From positions 496,001-560,000 of the forward strand of contig QCHA01000001.1 in assembly GCA_003279685.1 (NCBI GenBank): a stretch of 64,000 bases of DNA. Reading direction: 5' to 3'. The position numbers were made by a program, and so were the translations under genes. The notes beneath the pieces are model-generated. The model had not been told where the DNA came from and made no database searches. It saw only the letters and a list, made by a program, of their open reading frames with translations. Shown piece after piece: positions 1 to 7,726 of this stretch. Within the stretch, counting starts at the first letter, position 1. The number at the start of each line of letters is the position of its first letter. The DNA comes from Pelagibacteraceae bacterium AG-390-L03 (GTDB lineage: Bacteria > Pseudomonadota > Alphaproteobacteria > Pelagibacterales > Pelagibacteraceae).

Positions 1-1
1 T

Positions 2-796
2 GTTTTGGTAGATGTAGGTAATGCGTCTGGATTTATTTTCCCATTGATAGCAGTTCATTTATTTGTTTTTTATTTTGGATTAATGGCTGATGTTACTCCA
101 CCAGTTGGGTTAGCATCTTATGCTGCTGCAGCTATTTCTGGAGGTGATCCACTTAAAACAGGATTACAAGCATTTTGGTACAGCTTAAGAACAGGTATTC
201 TTCCAATTGTCTTTTTATTCAACCATGAGCTACTTTTAATTGGAATAGAAAATGTCTGGCATGCATTAATTGTAATAATAACTTCTTTAGCAGGAATATT
301 GGTGTTTACTTCAGCAACTCAAGGCTGGTTTTTTAATAAATTAAAATGGTATGAGATAATTATTTTTTTGATAATATCTATCTCATTACTTTCACCAGAG
401 TTTGTTCTTAATAAAATTTATCCAAAATATAATTACCAAGAAACTATCGAAATTCATTCAGTTGTTTTAGATCCAAAAAAAGAAGTACGTTTTAAAATTA
501 CTAGACCAAGTCCATATGGTGAAAGATATAAGTTATTTGTGATTGATAAAAATACTTTTGAAAAAGCGTATAATTTAGAGGATTATGGAATTAGTCTAAT
601 TAATAAAAATAATAAAATTATTGTTGATAACCTAAAATGGAATGGTCAAGCTAAAAAAAGTGGCTTTGAAATAGGTGATTATATAAGTGAACTTAAGATA
701 GAAAATTTAAATAGACCTAGTAAGGTAGCTGTTTATCCAATAGCAATTTTATTTTTATTAATTTTTGGCTACTTGAATTATAGAAGAAAAGAATAA
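2..796 (+). CDS. TRAP transporter fused permease, C-terminal part (partial at left edge)
   Basis: This is the C-terminal end of a fused small/large permease of a TRAP (tripartite ATP-independent periplasmic) transporter, which couples solute uptake to ion gradients across the inner membrane. The frame is open to the first base of the window, so the gene starts upstream. Near its beginning it shows the family signature ADVTPPVGLASYAAAAI, followed by hydrophobic segments. The last ~130 residues form a soluble domain and a final membrane helix, as in the C-terminal domain (DUF3394) attached to fused TRAP permeases. The substrate and the periplasmic binding protein lie outside the window, so no substrate is claimed. 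The stop codon abuts the stop of the convergent thioesterase gene with no gap. Confidence 0.85.
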   Translation, partial: VLVDVGNASGFIFPLIAVHLFVFYFGLMADVTPPVGLASYAAAAISGGDPLKTGLQAFWYSLRTGILPIVFLFNHELLLIGIENVWHALIVIITSLAGILVFTSATQGWFFNKLKWYEIIIFLIISISLLSPEFVLNKIYPKYNYQETIEIHSVVLDPKKEVRFKITRPSPYGERYKLFVIDKNTFEKAYNLEDYGISLINKNNKIIVDNLKWNGQAKKSGFEIGDYISELKIENLNRPSKVAVYPIAILFLLIFGYLNYRRKE

Positions 797-1222
797 TTAA
801 CCACCAGGACCTAAATTTGAAGGTTTAACTTTTAATATTTTCCAGACACCAGATGCAGATGTGATAATTTTATCATTACATCTCAATTCACAATATAAAA
901 ATATAAGTGTATTTGTTTTTTTTAATATCTTTGTAAATCCAGTTATTTCATCTCCAATTTTTGAAGCACCAATAAATTTTAAATCTAAAGAAATAGTTAC
1001 ACAAGGAGCACCACTTGCTGCTCTATGAGCTGCAGTTCCTGCACCAGCATCTATTAGTGCTGATAAATAACCTCCATGAGTTATTCCAGCAGCATTTAAA
1101 TGATTTTCATTAATTGTAGATTTAAATTCATATTCTGTTTCTGATATAGTTCTAAATAAAACACCACCATTGTGTTTCATGAAACCAGCTTTAATGCTTA
1201 TTTGTTCGAACTCTTTGCTCAT
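797..1222 (-). CDS. PaaI-type hotdog-fold acyl-CoA thioesterase
   Basis: A 141-residue single-domain hotdog protein of the PaaI family, whose members hydrolyse acyl- or aryl-CoA thioesters in the cytoplasm. The family signature is visible as ITHGGYLSALIDAGAGTAAH, with His49-Gly50-Gly51 and Asp58 in the positions used for thioester binding and catalysis. The length is typical. The gene is convergent with the TRAP permease and stop-to-stop spacing is zero. It starts 6 bases after the stop of a 32-codon membrane micro-ORF on the same strand (1229-1327), so the two may be co-transcribed, possibly with tRNA-Arg upstream. The physiological substrate cannot be told from the sequence. Confidence 0.85.
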   Translation of the reverse strand: MSKEFEQISIKAGFMKHNGGVLFRTISETEYEFKSTINENHLNAAGITHGGYLSALIDAGAGTAAHRAASGAPCVTISLDLKFIGASKIGDEITGFTKILKKTNTLIFLYCELRCNDKIITSASGVWKILKVKPSNLGPGG

Positions 1223-1228
1223 ATTTTT

Positions 1229-1327
1229 TTATAATACAAAAGTTAAAATTAATAAAATTATTAAAACAATTATAAAAAAATAAATAACTGATTTTTGCAA
1301 AGATGATTTAAATAGCCAATCTAACAT
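1229..1327 (-). CDS. 32-aa single-pass membrane micro-protein (candidate)
   Basis: A short frame encoding about 32 residues: a charged start (MLDWLFKSSLQKS) followed by a continuous hydrophobic helix of ~19 residues ending at the stop. It is preceded by a good Shine-Dalgarno sequence (AAGGA) 5 bases before ATG, which is stronger than at most genes here. It begins 11 bases after the encoded CCA of tRNA-Arg and ends 6 bases before the thioesterase ATG. I do not recognise the family and it could be spurious, but the ribosome site, the transmembrane character and the tight packing support a real gene. Confidence 0.45.
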   Translation of the reverse strand: MLDWLFKSSLQKSVIYFFIIVLIILLILTFVL

Positions 1328-1338
1328 TTTTTCCTTTT

Positions 1339-1415
1339 TGGTGGACCGCCCAGAACTCGAATCTGGAATCTCCCGGTTCGTAGCCGAGCGCCTTATCCAA
1401 TTTGGCCAGCGGTCC
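1339..1415 (-). tRNA. tRNA-Arg (anticodon ACG), CCA encoded
   Basis: The reverse complement folds into a standard cloverleaf. The acceptor GGACCGC pairs with GCGGTCC, the discriminator is A, and an encoded CCA occupies 1339-1341. The D-arm contains the GG pair. The anticodon stem is CTCGG/CCGGG around loop CTACGAA, giving anticodon ACG (A34, expected to be deaminated to inosine, reading CGN). The T-arm is CCAGA-TTCGAGT-TCTGG with a canonical T-loop. A small membrane-protein frame and a thioesterase follow on the same strand. Confidence 0.97.
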
Positions 1416-1577
1416 TTATTAATTTAGTTTTTAAAACACACTAAAGTTACTGTATTTTTCAATTTTATTAACAATTTTTGTTCAAATTAAATACAGGTTT
1501 GCATAAAAAGCCTTATTAATGTGCTAAATTAACATTAAATATACTTTTTTTTTAGGTATATAAACCGTTTTAAAATA
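1416..1577 (+). other. aceE upstream region with inverted repeats
   Basis: This 162-base spacer between tRNA-Arg and aceE has no gene. CTGTATTT (1450-1457) pairs with AAATACAG (1489-1496) around a smaller AACAA/TTGTT hairpin, and TTAATGT (1516-1522) pairs with ACATTAA (1532-1538), followed shortly by a run of T (1545-1553). This might be an operator or an attenuator leader, but repeats of this length are expected by chance in such AT-rich DNA. Confidence 0.25.
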
Positions 1578-4500
1578 ATGAGTGAAAAATTACTTGTCCC
1601 AGATATTGGAGATTTTGAGGAAGTTGAAGTTATTGAAATTCTTGTCAAACAAGGAGATCAGATAAAAGAAAATGATCCAGTGGTTACAATTGAAAGTGAC
1701 AAGTCTAGTGTTGAAATTCCATCTACAATTTCTGGTAAAATTGAAAGTATAGCAATTAAAGTTGGCGACAAAGTTTCAAAAGACGATTTGCTTTTAAACA
1801 TCATATCACCCAATAAAAATAAAGATGATAAACCTATTCCAAAAGATACAGAAAATATCATTAAGCAAGCTGAAGCTGCAATGATAGAAAAAAAAGAGGA
1901 AATGTTAGTTAATAAAGAGCCAGTTCAAAAAAAAGAGCACTCAAAAATTCAAGTAACAAAAAGTGGGGATATTGATCCTTTGGAAACTCAAGACTGGCTA
2001 GAGTCTTTGTCAGCAGTTATTTCAAAAGACGGTAATCAAAGAGCTCACTTTTTAATTAAGGAATTAATCAACAAAGCATATCGAGAAGGAGCAAATATTC
2101 CTTATACACAAAATACACCTTACATAAACACAATTCCACCTGAGGCAGAAGTAAAATCAAATGGTGATCAAAATATTGAAAGAAGAATAAGATCTTTTAT
2201 TAGGTGGAACGCAGCTGCAATGGTAGTAAGAGCAAATAAAAAATTTCCTGAACTAGGAGGACATATAGGAACATTTGCATCAGCTGCTACGTTATATGAT
2301 GTAGGAATGAATCACTTTTGGAGAGCTAAAAATAATAAATTTGGTGGAGATTTAGTTTATTTTCAAGGTCACAGCGCGCCAGGTATGTATGCAAGAGCTT
2401 TTTTAGAAGGAAGGTTAAATGAAAAACAATTAGATAGTTTTAGACAAGAAGTAAATCCAGGTGGCCTTTCTTCATACCCACACCCATGGTTGATGCCAAA
2501 GTTTTGGCAATTTCCAACAGTCTCTATGGGTTTAGGTCCTATGCTTGCAATTTATCAGGCAAGATACATGAAATATCTAATTAATAGAGGCCTGATAAAA
2601 GATGAAGGTCGAAAAGTGTGGGCCTTTTTAGGTGATGGAGAAATGGATGAACCAGAGTCTATGGGTGCCATAGGTTTAGCTGCTAGAGAAAAATTAGATA
2701 ATTTAATATTTGTAGTTAATTGTAATCTTCAAAGACTCGATGGTCCCGTGAGAGGAAATGGTAAAATTATTCAAGAATTAGAAGGTAGCTTTCGGGGAGC
2801 TGGTTGGAATGTAATAAAAGTAATTTGGGGTTCATATTGGGACTCCTTGATAGCAAATGATAAAACAGGTCATTTAGTTAAAATAATGAACGAAACAGTT
2901 GATGGTGAGTATCAAGCTATGAAAGCTCGAGATGGAGCTTATGTAAGAGAAAATTTTTTTGGAAAATATCCTGAAACACAAGATTTAGTATCAAGTTTAT
3001 CCGATAAAGATATCTGGAGGTTAAATAGAGGTGGTCATGATCCACACAAGGTATACGCAGCTTATGATAAGGCATCAAAAAACCAAGGAAGTCCCACTGT
3101 TATTATAGCTAAGACTATCAAAGGATATGGCATGGGCAAGTCAGGTGAAAGTGTCAACACTACTCACCAAACAAAAAAATTAGATGTAGACGACTTATTA
3201 TATTACAGAGATCGTTTTGATGTTCCTTTAACTGATCAACAAGTTAAAAATATTGAATATTTTAAACCTGATGAAAAATCACCAGAAATTAAATATTTAA
3301 AGGAAAGAAGATTGAATTTAGGTGGTTATTTACCTGAAAGAACAACTTATGCAAAACCAATTAAGGCACCAACAAAAGATATTTTTGATTTCATGAAAGC
3401 TTCTACTGGTGAAAAAGAGATGTCCACAACAATGGCATTAGTTAGGATGTTTACTAATTTACTTAGAGATAAAAATATTTCACCAAGATTGGTTCCTATT
3501 ATTCCTGATGAAGCAAGAACATTCGGTATGGAAGGTTTTTTTCAAAAAGTAGGTATTTACGCGCACGAAGGTCAAAAATATGAGCCAGAAGATGCTGCAC
3601 AGTTAAGTTCTTATCGTGAAGATAAAAGTGGCCAAGTGTTAGAAGAAGGAATTAATGAAGCTGGAGCTATGTCATCTTGGATTGCTGCAGCAACATCATA
3701 CACAAATCATGATATAGAAATGATTCCAATCTATATTTTTTATTCTATGTTTGGATTTCAAAGAATAGGAGATCTTGCATGGGCTGCTGGTGATAGTCAA
3801 GCGAGAGGATTTTTAATTGGTGCTACTGCTGGAAGAACTACTTTAGCTGGAGAAGGACTTCAACACCAAGATGGACATAGTCATTTAATAGCTTCAACAA
3901 TACCTAATTGCGTAACTTATGATCCAACTTTTCATTACGAGCTAGCAGTGATTTTTAGAGAAGGCTTAAGAAGAATGCATGAAAACAAAGAAAATGTTTT
4001 CTATTATATTACCACAATGAATGAAAACTATTCCCATCCTGAAATGCCAAAAGATAAAAATTGTGAAGAGGGAATTCTTAGAGGTATGTATAAAATAAAA
4101 GAATTCAATAAGTTTAAGAAGATAAAAATTCAACTCTTAGGATCAGGCACTATCCTTCGTGAAATGATGGCTGCTGCCGAAATTCTTCAAAATGAATATC
4201 AAATTGATAGTGAAATTTGGAGTGTAACCAGTTTTAATGAATTAAGAAAAGATGGAATGGAAGTTGAAAGATACAATCTTTTAAATCCAGATAAAGAACA
4301 AAAAACTTCATATGTAGAAAAATGTTTAGGAAAATCTGAAGGTCCGATAATGGCTGCATCAGATTATATGAGAATGAATTCAGATCAAATTAGACCATTT
4401 ACTAATAAAAGTTTTTACTCTTTAGGAACTGATGGTTTTGGTAGAAGTGATACTAGAAAAAATTTAAGAAAGTTCTTTGAAGTAGATAAAGAACATTTGG

Positions 4501-4616
4501 TTACTTATAGTTTAAGTGTTTTAGCAAAAGAGCAGTTAATAGCCTCAAAATATGTAAAAGAGGCAATTAAAAAATATAATATTGATGGTGAAAAACCAAT
4601 GCCTACTAAATTATAA
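1578..4616 (+). CDS. aceE: Pyruvate dehydrogenase E1 (homodimeric AceE type) with N-terminal lipoyl domain
   Basis: Thiamin-diphosphate-dependent E1 of the pyruvate dehydrogenase complex, which decarboxylates pyruvate and transfers the acetyl group to lipoamide. The product has 1012 residues, ~125 more than the ~890 usual for AceE. The excess is an N-terminal lipoyl domain (residues ~1-76) with the lipoylation motif IESDKSSVE at Lys42, then a charged linker to ~130, then the whole AceE core. The thiamin-diphosphate site GDGEMDEPESMG is near residue 352. The stop overlaps the ATG of aceF by one base (TAATG), so E1 and E2 form one operon. No E3 (lpd) is in the window. The lipoyl domain closely resembles that of the neighbouring E2, which suggests duplication. 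An AT-rich ~160-base leader with inverted repeats precedes the gene. Confidence 0.96.
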   Translation: MSEKLLVPDIGDFEEVEVIEILVKQGDQIKENDPVVTIESDKSSVEIPSTISGKIESIAIKVGDKVSKDDLLLNIISPNKNKDDKPIPKDTENIIKQAEAAMIEKKEEMLVNKEPVQKKEHSKIQVTKSGDIDPLETQDWLESLSAVISKDGNQRAHFLIKELINKAYREGANIPYTQNTPYINTIPPEAEVKSNGDQNIERRIRSFIRWNAAAMVVRANKKFPELGGHIGTFASAATLYDVGMNHFWRAKNNKFGGDLVYFQGHSAPGMYARAFLEGRLNEKQLDSFRQEVNPGGLSSYPHPWLMPKFWQFPTVSMGLGPMLAIYQARYMKYLINRGLIKDEGRKVWAFLGDGEMDEPESMGAIGLAAREKLDNLIFVVNCNLQRLDGPVRGNGKIIQELEGSFRGAGWNVIKVIWGSYWDSLIANDKTGHLVKIMNETVDGEYQAMKARDGAYVRENFFGKYPETQDLVSSLSDKDIWRLNRGGHDPHKVYAAYDKASKNQGSPTVIIAKTIKGYGMGKSGESVNTTHQTKKLDVDDLLYYRDRFDVPLTDQQVKNIEYFKPDEKSPEIKYLKERRLNLGGYLPERTTYAKPIKAPTKDIFDFMKASTGEKEMSTTMALVRMFTNLLRDKNISPRLVPIIPDEARTFGMEGFFQKVGIYAHEGQKYEPEDAAQLSSYREDKSGQVLEEGINEAGAMSSWIAAATSYTNHDIEMIPIYIFYSMFGFQRIGDLAWAAGDSQARGFLIGATAGRTTLAGEGLQHQDGHSHLIASTIPNCVTYDPTFHYELAVIFREGLRRMHENKENVFYYITTMNENYSHPEMPKDKNCEEGILRGMYKIKEFNKFKKIKIQLLGSGTILREMMAAAEILQNEYQIDSEIWSVTSFNELRKDGMEVERYNLLNPDKEQKTSYVEKCLGKSEGPIMAASDYMRMNSDQIRPFTNKSFYSLGTDGFGRSDTRKNLRKFFEVDKEHLVTYSLSVLAKEQLIASKYVKEAIKKYNIDGEKPMPTKL

Positions 4617-5881
4617 TGTCAGAAACAGAAATTAAAGTACCAAATATTGGAGATTTTAAAGATGTTGAGGTAATAGAAGTTCTGGTTTCTGAAGGCAAAA
4701 CTCTTCAAAAAAACGATCCTTTGATAACAATTGAAAGTGATAAATCTAGCGTCGAGATTCCCTCTAATTTAGAAGGGAAAGTTAAATCTTTAAAAATAAA
4801 AGTAGGAGATAAAGTTTCGGAGGGTGATTTAATATTAATATTAGAAGGTAAATCAGAAAACGACAAAAGTAATGAGGAAAAGCCAAACGTTGAAAAAGAA
4901 TTAAAAAAAATTAAAGTAATAAAACCTGAAATAGAACAAACAACGATTAATCAAGTTAAAACTTTACCTAAAGAAATTTCATCTGCAAGTCCAAAGGCCA
5001 GAAAATTTGCAAGAGAACTTGGAGTAGATATCACTCAAGTTTTGGGAAGTGAAAAAGATGGAAGGGTTATTGAGGAAGATATTAAAAAATTTGTTTCATC
5101 TAAACCAAAAAATATTAATGAAATAAAAGAAGATAAAAAAAATAAAATTAAAAATGAATTTGAACATTCTGATTTTGGAGAAATTGAAATTAAAGATATT
5201 CCAAGAGTAAAAAAATTATCTTCAGTTTATTTAACGAATTCTTGGACAACTATACCACATGTCACAAATCATGATGAAGCGGATATAACAGAAATGGAGA
5301 ATTTTAGAAGTTCTTTAACTGATATATATACTGGAGAAAAAATTAAGATCACTCCTTTGGCATTTATAATTAAAGCATTAGTAGCCTCTTTAAAAAAATA
5401 CCCAAGTTTTAATTCTTCTATTGATGAAATTGAAAATGGAAAAATGACATTGAAAAAATATTTTCATATTGGAATTGCTGTTGACACCCCTAATGGTTTA
5501 ATGGTTCCTAAAATCAGAAATGCTAATAACAAAAAAATTTCATTACTTAGTAAAGAATTAAAAGAAGTAAGTGAACTTTGTAGAAGTTTAAAAATTGACA
5601 AAAAGGAATTATTTGGTGGCTCTATGACTATAACGAGTTTAGGTGGAATAGGAGGATCATTTTTTACACCAATTATAAATTTTCCTGAAGTTGCAATTTT
5701 AGGAGTTGGTAAATCTCAAAAAAAACAAATATTCATTAACGGAAAATTTCAAACAAGAACAATGTTACCTATATCATTATCTTATGATCATAGAATTATT
5801 GATGGAGCAGAAGCAGCAAGATTTAACAATGATTTAAAAGAAAATTTAGGTAAAAATTTTGCCTATAAGTTAGCCGTTTAA
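4616..5881 (+). CDS. aceF: Dihydrolipoamide acetyltransferase, E2 of pyruvate dehydrogenase
   Basis: Core acetyltransferase subunit, which moves the acetyl group from lipoamide to CoA. Domains in order: one lipoyl domain (~1-78, Lys43 in IESDKSSVE), a charged linker, a peripheral subunit-binding domain near 123-158 (ASPKARKFARELGV, then DGRVIEEDI), a second linker, and the catalytic domain (~190-421) with the C-terminal active-site motif SYDHRIIDGAEAARF, in which His and Asp are catalytic. At 421 residues it has a single lipoyl domain, fewer than the three in E. coli AceF; the extra one here sits on E1. The start overlaps the aceE stop by one base. An EamA transporter follows after 8 bases. 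Confidence 0.96.
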   Translation: MSETEIKVPNIGDFKDVEVIEVLVSEGKTLQKNDPLITIESDKSSVEIPSNLEGKVKSLKIKVGDKVSEGDLILILEGKSENDKSNEEKPNVEKELKKIKVIKPEIEQTTINQVKTLPKEISSASPKARKFARELGVDITQVLGSEKDGRVIEEDIKKFVSSKPKNINEIKEDKKNKIKNEFEHSDFGEIEIKDIPRVKKLSSVYLTNSWTTIPHVTNHDEADITEMENFRSSLTDIYTGEKIKITPLAFIIKALVASLKKYPSFNSSIDEIENGKMTLKKYFHIGIAVDTPNGLMVPKIRNANNKKISLLSKELKEVSELCRSLKIDKKELFGGSMTITSLGGIGGSFFTPIINFPEVAILGVGKSQKKQIFINGKFQTRTMLPISLSYDHRIIDGAEAARFNNDLKENLGKNFAYKLAV

Positions 5882-5889
5882 TAAAAGTT

Positions 5890-6783
5890 ATGTCTAAAAC
5901 TATTTCTTTATTAAGTGCTTTGCTGTGTACTTTTATTTGGGGTACAACTTTTATTGCTCAAGATACTGGTATGGACAATATAGGTCCATTCACATTTAAT
6001 GCTGTGAGGTTTTTTATAGGTTTTTTGGCTATCACGCCATTAGTCTTATTATTTGAAATAAAAAAATTTAAATCTGAGTTTAAATCTGACAAAAAAACTT
6101 TCATAAATCTGTCAATTTTAATTGGTATATCTTTATTTCTAGGTTCAGCTTTGCAACAAGTTGCTCTTCTTTACACAGATGTTGCAAATGCTGCATTTTT
6201 TACAATTTTTTATGTTCCAATGGTGCCAATTATAATTTTTTTATTTAAACGAACATCAATTCATTGGAGTGTTTGGCCCTCTGTAGTTTTGTGTTTAATC
6301 GGAGGGTACTTATTAACAAATTTTTATGATGCAACAGTAAGACGTGGAGATAGTTTAGTAATTCTTGGAGCTTTATTCTGGAGTACGCATATAATTTTTA
6401 CTGGAATAATTGTAAAAAAATATGATCTTCCGCTAACAATTGGTGCAGTACAAACTTTAATTGTTGCTTTATTCTCTTGTGTAATAGCACTTATTTATGA
6501 AGAATTTATTTTCATTGAAATTATGAAAGAAATAAATTCTATTTTATATGCTGGTATTTTATCTGGAGGTTTTGCTTTTGTGTTACAAATTTATGCTCAA
6601 AAAAATATAACCCCTGCCCCTGCGGCAATAATTTTTTCATTAGAAGGAGTATTTGCAACTATAGCAGCGTGGTATATCTTAAATCAGATTTTAGATATTA
6701 ATAATTTGCTTGGATGTTTATTTATTTTATGTGGTGTATTATTATCTCAATTGTTACCACTGGTCAAAAAAAGATATTCTTAA
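5890..6783 (+). CDS. EamA/DMT-family transporter
   Basis: A 297-residue inner-membrane protein with about ten hydrophobic segments arranged as two EamA repeats (~1-145 and ~152-290), typical of drug/metabolite transporters that export amino acids, metabolites or drugs. The first repeat opens with the characteristic FIWGTTFIAQD, and a small motif rich in Pro and Ala (TPAPAAIIFSLEGVFA) occurs in the second. It sits 8 bases after aceF on the same strand and may be read from the same transcript. Its stop shares the four bases TTAA with the convergent uppP stop. The substrate is unknown. Confidence 0.88.
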   Translation: MSKTISLLSALLCTFIWGTTFIAQDTGMDNIGPFTFNAVRFFIGFLAITPLVLLFEIKKFKSEFKSDKKTFINLSILIGISLFLGSALQQVALLYTDVANAAFFTIFYVPMVPIIIFLFKRTSIHWSVWPSVVLCLIGGYLLTNFYDATVRRGDSLVILGALFWSTHIIFTGIIVKKYDLPLTIGAVQTLIVALFSCVIALIYEEFIFIEIMKEINSILYAGILSGGFAFVLQIYAQKNITPAPAAIIFSLEGVFATIAAWYILNQILDINNLLGCLFILCGVLLSQLLPLVKKRYS

Positions 6784-7544
6784 TAAATTATAGAAAATAA
6801 AATCAAAGCTATTAATATTCTATAAATAACGAAAGCATTCATTGAAAATTTGTTTATGTAAATTAAAAAAAATTTCACTGTCATAAAAGAAAAAATAAAT
6901 GATGTAGCTATAGCAATTACCACTAAATAATTAAATTCAACTGATTGATAAAATACATCTTTTAATCCTAAAAAACTTGCACCTCCTAAAGCTGGTATAG
7001 AAAGTAAAAATGATATTTTACTTGAGTCTAATCTATTGAATCTTAATATTCTTGCAGCCGTAATAGTTATACCCGCCCTACTTACCCCTGGTACTAATGA
7101 AAGGATCTGAAATAAACTTATAAACAGAATTGACTGAAGATTTAAATTTGAAGAAATTTTTTTATCAAAGCGATTTCTATCTGCAATAAATAGTACGATT
7201 CCAAAGATTAGAGTAGTCCAAGCTATAATTTTAATATTTCTAAGTTCGTAAATGATGCCAGTTGAATACAAGATATACCCAACAATTATCAATGGAATTG
7301 ATCCCACAATAATAAGGCTTAAAAGTCTTTTATTATTTTTAACATCTAATAAATCCATTCTAAAAAAATAGATAATCGCAAATAAGGAGCCCAGATGTAG
7401 ACTTATATCTATTAATAATGAACTTGATTTAAATTCATATAAACTTGAAACTAATATTAGATGTGCCGATGAACTTATTGGTATAAACTCTGATATACCT
7501 TGAATAGCTGAAAGTATTATAACTTCTATAATGTTCTGAAACAT
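6780..7544 (-). CDS. uppP: Undecaprenyl-diphosphatase (UppP/BacA)
   Basis: Integral membrane phosphatase that converts undecaprenyl diphosphate to the monophosphate lipid carrier needed for peptidoglycan and polysaccharide export. It has 254 residues, near the family length, with about eight hydrophobic helices. Both family signatures are present: EFIPISSSAHL near residues 19-29, and PGVSRAGITITAAR near 152-165, which carries the catalytic Ser-Arg. It is divergent from gltD across a 182-base spacer with several inverted repeats. Its 3-prime end overlaps the EamA gene by four bases. Confidence 0.95.
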   Translation of the reverse strand: MFQNIIEVIILSAIQGISEFIPISSSAHLILVSSLYEFKSSSLLIDISLHLGSLFAIIYFFRMDLLDVKNNKRLLSLIIVGSIPLIIVGYILYSTGIIYELRNIKIIAWTTLIFGIVLFIADRNRFDKKISSNLNLQSILFISLFQILSLVPGVSRAGITITAARILRFNRLDSSKISFLLSIPALGGASFLGLKDVFYQSVEFNYLVVIAIATSFIFSFMTVKFFLIYINKFSMNAFVIYRILIALILFSIIY

Positions 7545-7588
7545 TTTATCTAACTAGCTTAAAAAATATTTATTTAAAACAATTCGAT

Positions 7589-7670
7589 TTAAGCATATTA
7601 GCTATGCAATTATTAGAAACTTCATAATTTTCTAACTTATAGTGCTTAATAAGGTCATAATAACTGACCT
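7589..7670. other. Nested inverted repeats in the uppP-gltD divergent spacer
   Basis: An outer 7-base pairing TTAAGCA (7589-7595) with TGCTTAA (7643-7649) encloses a hairpin TTAGAAA (7613-7619) with TTTCTAA (7629-7635). A separate hairpin AGGTCA (7652-7657) with TGACCT (7665-7670) follows, then a short T-run. The set could be an RNA fold in the uppP 5-prime leader or operator sites for gltD. AT-rich DNA yields such repeats by chance fairly often, so confidence is low. No known riboswitch class was recognised. Confidence 0.3.
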
Positions 7671-7699
7671 ATTTTTAGCTTTATTTAATAAAAACAAGG

Positions 7700-7705
7700 T
7701 ATAAT
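7700..7705 (+). promoter_or_regulatory. Candidate -10 box of the gltDB operon
   Basis: An exact TATAAT preceded by GG lies 21 bases before the gltD ATG, placing a start site near 7712 and giving a very short leader. No good -35 hexamer is visible 16-18 bases upstream, so activation by a regulator binding the inverted repeats upstream is possible. This is an inference from position and consensus only. Confidence 0.35.
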
Positions 7706-7726
7706 TTGCCATAATTAATAAAAATT

